5,887 nucleotides of DNA, from the NCBI GenBank assembly GCA_023436245.1, contig JAEZJZ010000002.1, positions 1 through 5,887 on the forward strand, written 5' to 3'. A model generated the notes under the pieces. It was not told the DNA's origin. It made no database searches and saw only the letters and a program-made list of their open reading frames with translations. The stretch comes from Bacillota bacterium (GTDB lineage Bacteria > Bacillota > UBA994 > UBA5500). The position numbers and the translations under genes are program-made. Positions 4,920 to 5,887 of the stretch are shown one piece after another (position 1 is the first letter of the stretch; each line of letters starts with the position of its first letter).

Positions 4920-5849
4920 ATGAATAATCAGCGCTTTCGTCCCGGCATATGGCGCTTGCGACTACAGCTCAGGTTTGCCCGCCTGCGTGCCCGATGGCAC
5001 TCCACGGTTGATGCATGGCGGGTGCCAACCGTGATCACCAATCGCTGGTTTGTCTTGGGAGCATATTTCCTGGTCGTGTTGTTGGTTGGTCTGGCCTGGT
5101 TTGGGCGACCGGCCATGCGCTGGGGAACCAAGCTGCCGGGTGAGAACCCCGGCTATCCGATCAGCTTCTGGCACAACCCGAGCGACGACATTGCTCCTCC
5201 ATTCAATCAACCGCCAGTTGATCTGAGCTCTCCTCCGGCGGCTATGGGGGGCGAGGTTGACACGCAACCGGAAGAAGGTGGCGGGTGGGTAGAACCGATA
5301 GACAACCCGACTGACGCCCCTCTCGCAGAGTCGGAAACCGTGCCGACCACCAATCAGTCGGCCCCGGCAGCACCCAATCATGAGACGCCGTTGCCGTCGC
5401 CCGACCAGCCCCAGAACGATGCAATGGCCGCGGGCGGAGACCCTCCAGTTCTCTCCTATCCGGTTGAGGGAGACATTTCTATCACCAACCCATTTGCGCT
5501 GGTTGCCCGTCAAGATACCCTGAACGATTGGCGCTCGCACCAGGCGGTGGACATCGCCGCGGCGGTTGGTACTGCAGTGCGCGCTGCCGCTGCCGGAACC
5601 GTGAAGCAGATCATGCAAAACGACCTGCTCTGGGGCACTGTGCTCGTGCTCGATCACGGCAGCAATTACACGACCAAGTACAGTAACCTGCAGGACCTGA
5701 CCGTACGCATGGGGCAGCCAGTTACTGCCGGCCAAGTAGTTGGTAAGCTGGCTGGTAGCCCGCCGGTTGAGCAGATGGAAATGGCGCATTTGCACTTTGC
5801 TCTCTATCACGGTGAGCAGGCGATAGATCCAATCGATCTATTTCGTTGA
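4920..5849 (+). CDS. spoIIQ: SpoIIQ-like M23 (LytM-domain) membrane protein
   Basis: SpoIIQ is made in the forespore and binds mother-cell SpoIIIAH across the septum, supporting engulfment and the feeding channel. This 309-residue protein has an Arg-rich cytoplasmic N-terminus (1-43), one transmembrane segment (about 44-61), a Pro-, Glu- and Asn-rich linker (about 72-178) and an M23 domain (about 180-309). The passage LNDWRSHQAVDIAA (201-214) followed by LLWGTVLVLDHG and YSNL resembles clostridial SpoIIQ. The zinc-site residues look complete: His207 and Asp211 (HxxxD), His290 and His292 (HLHF). B. subtilis SpoIIQ lacks the first His, whereas clostridial forms keep it, so this protein may bind zinc and perhaps cut peptidoglycan. 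The domain ends right at the C-terminus. Start ATG 4920 follows GGAGGTGG. The sigma-F-type promoter upstream supports the SpoIIQ identity over a generic M23 peptidase. Confidence 0.87.
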   Translation: MNNQRFRPGIWRLRLQLRFARLRARWHSTVDAWRVPTVITNRWFVLGAYFLVVLLVGLAWFGRPAMRWGTKLPGENPGYPISFWHNPSDDIAPPFNQPPVDLSSPPAAMGGEVDTQPEEGGGWVEPIDNPTDAPLAESETVPTTNQSAPAAPNHETPLPSPDQPQNDAMAAGGDPPVLSYPVEGDISITNPFALVARQDTLNDWRSHQAVDIAAAVGTAVRAAAAGTVKQIMQNDLLWGTVLVLDHGSNYTTKYSNLQDLTVRMGQPVTAGQVVGKLAGSPPVEQMEMAHLHFALYHGEQAIDPIDLFR

Positions 5850-5864
5850 ATGAACGATGAAACC

Positions 5865-5883
5865 GAACCAGGGGGACGGGTCC
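5865..5883. repeat. Possible dispersed GAACC-AGGGGGAC-GGGTC element at the right edge
   Basis: GAACCAGGGGGACGGGTCC is a short imperfect inverted element (GAACC against GGGTC). It resembles an interspersed sequence of the form GAACCAGGGGGACGGTTC that I recall from intergenic regions of clostridial genomes. Only one copy is visible and it is cut off close to the window edge. Confidence 0.25.
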
Positions 5884-5887
5884 AGCG

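Noticed and set aside
5850..5887. Start of a further gene at ATG 5850
   Set aside because: It is open to the window edge, but only 12 codons are visible, no ribosome binding site precedes it and it does not resemble the start of SpoIIID.

Overview
The window comes from a spore-forming member of the Bacillota, most likely a GC-rich clostridial-type lineage. By eye the GC content is in the high 50s. The evidence is a canonical SpoIID, a SpoIIQ-type M23 protein with a complete zinc site, a subfamily-2 (clostridial-style) PyrF and Bacillota-type ribosome binding sites. I cannot name a genus.

Layout. Positions 1-258 hold no convincing gene. They carry three degenerate direct repeats with the core GCGACCCCTACGGG, and a perfect 18-bp palindrome at the first copy. 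Positions 259-819 (minus strand) encode a small membrane-anchored YpmS/DUF2140-like protein, divergent from everything downstream. Four plus-strand genes follow: spoIID (1044-2042, engulfment lytic transglycosylase), a membrane-bound PAS sensor histidine kinase (2209-3597) ending in a strong intrinsic terminator, pyrF (3746-4681, OMP decarboxylase) with its own sigma-A-type promoter and a terminator, and a spoIIQ-like gene (4920-5849, M23 LytM-domain membrane protein).

How the genes fit together. SpoIID and SpoIIQ are both engulfment proteins: SpoIID remodels septal peptidoglycan from the mother-cell side, and SpoIIQ is the forespore half of the SpoIIQ-SpoIIIAH intercellular zipper. The two genes often lie close together in spore formers. 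Here a histidine kinase and pyrF sit between them. The kinase has a phosphoacceptor region resembling the sporulation (Kin) kinases, and a perfect Spo0A-box heptamer (TGTCGAA) lies in its promoter, so it may feed the Spo0A phosphorelay and be controlled by it.

The most striking non-coding signal lies just upstream of spoIIQ. A sigma-F-type promoter (GTATA, 14 bp, GGCAAGAATG) is bracketed by a perfect 12-bp inverted repeat whose downstream arm contains the spoIIQ Shine-Dalgarno sequence. A further direct copy of the arm motif lies 30 bp upstream. RNA entering from upstream should fold the ribosome binding site into a hairpin, while RNA starting at the sigma-F promoter would lack the pairing arm. 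This predicts a gene that is silent to read-through and is translated only from its forespore promoter. The start codons of the kinase, pyrF and spoIIQ were chosen from their Shine-Dalgarno sequences and promoters and are downstream of the longest possible reading frames.
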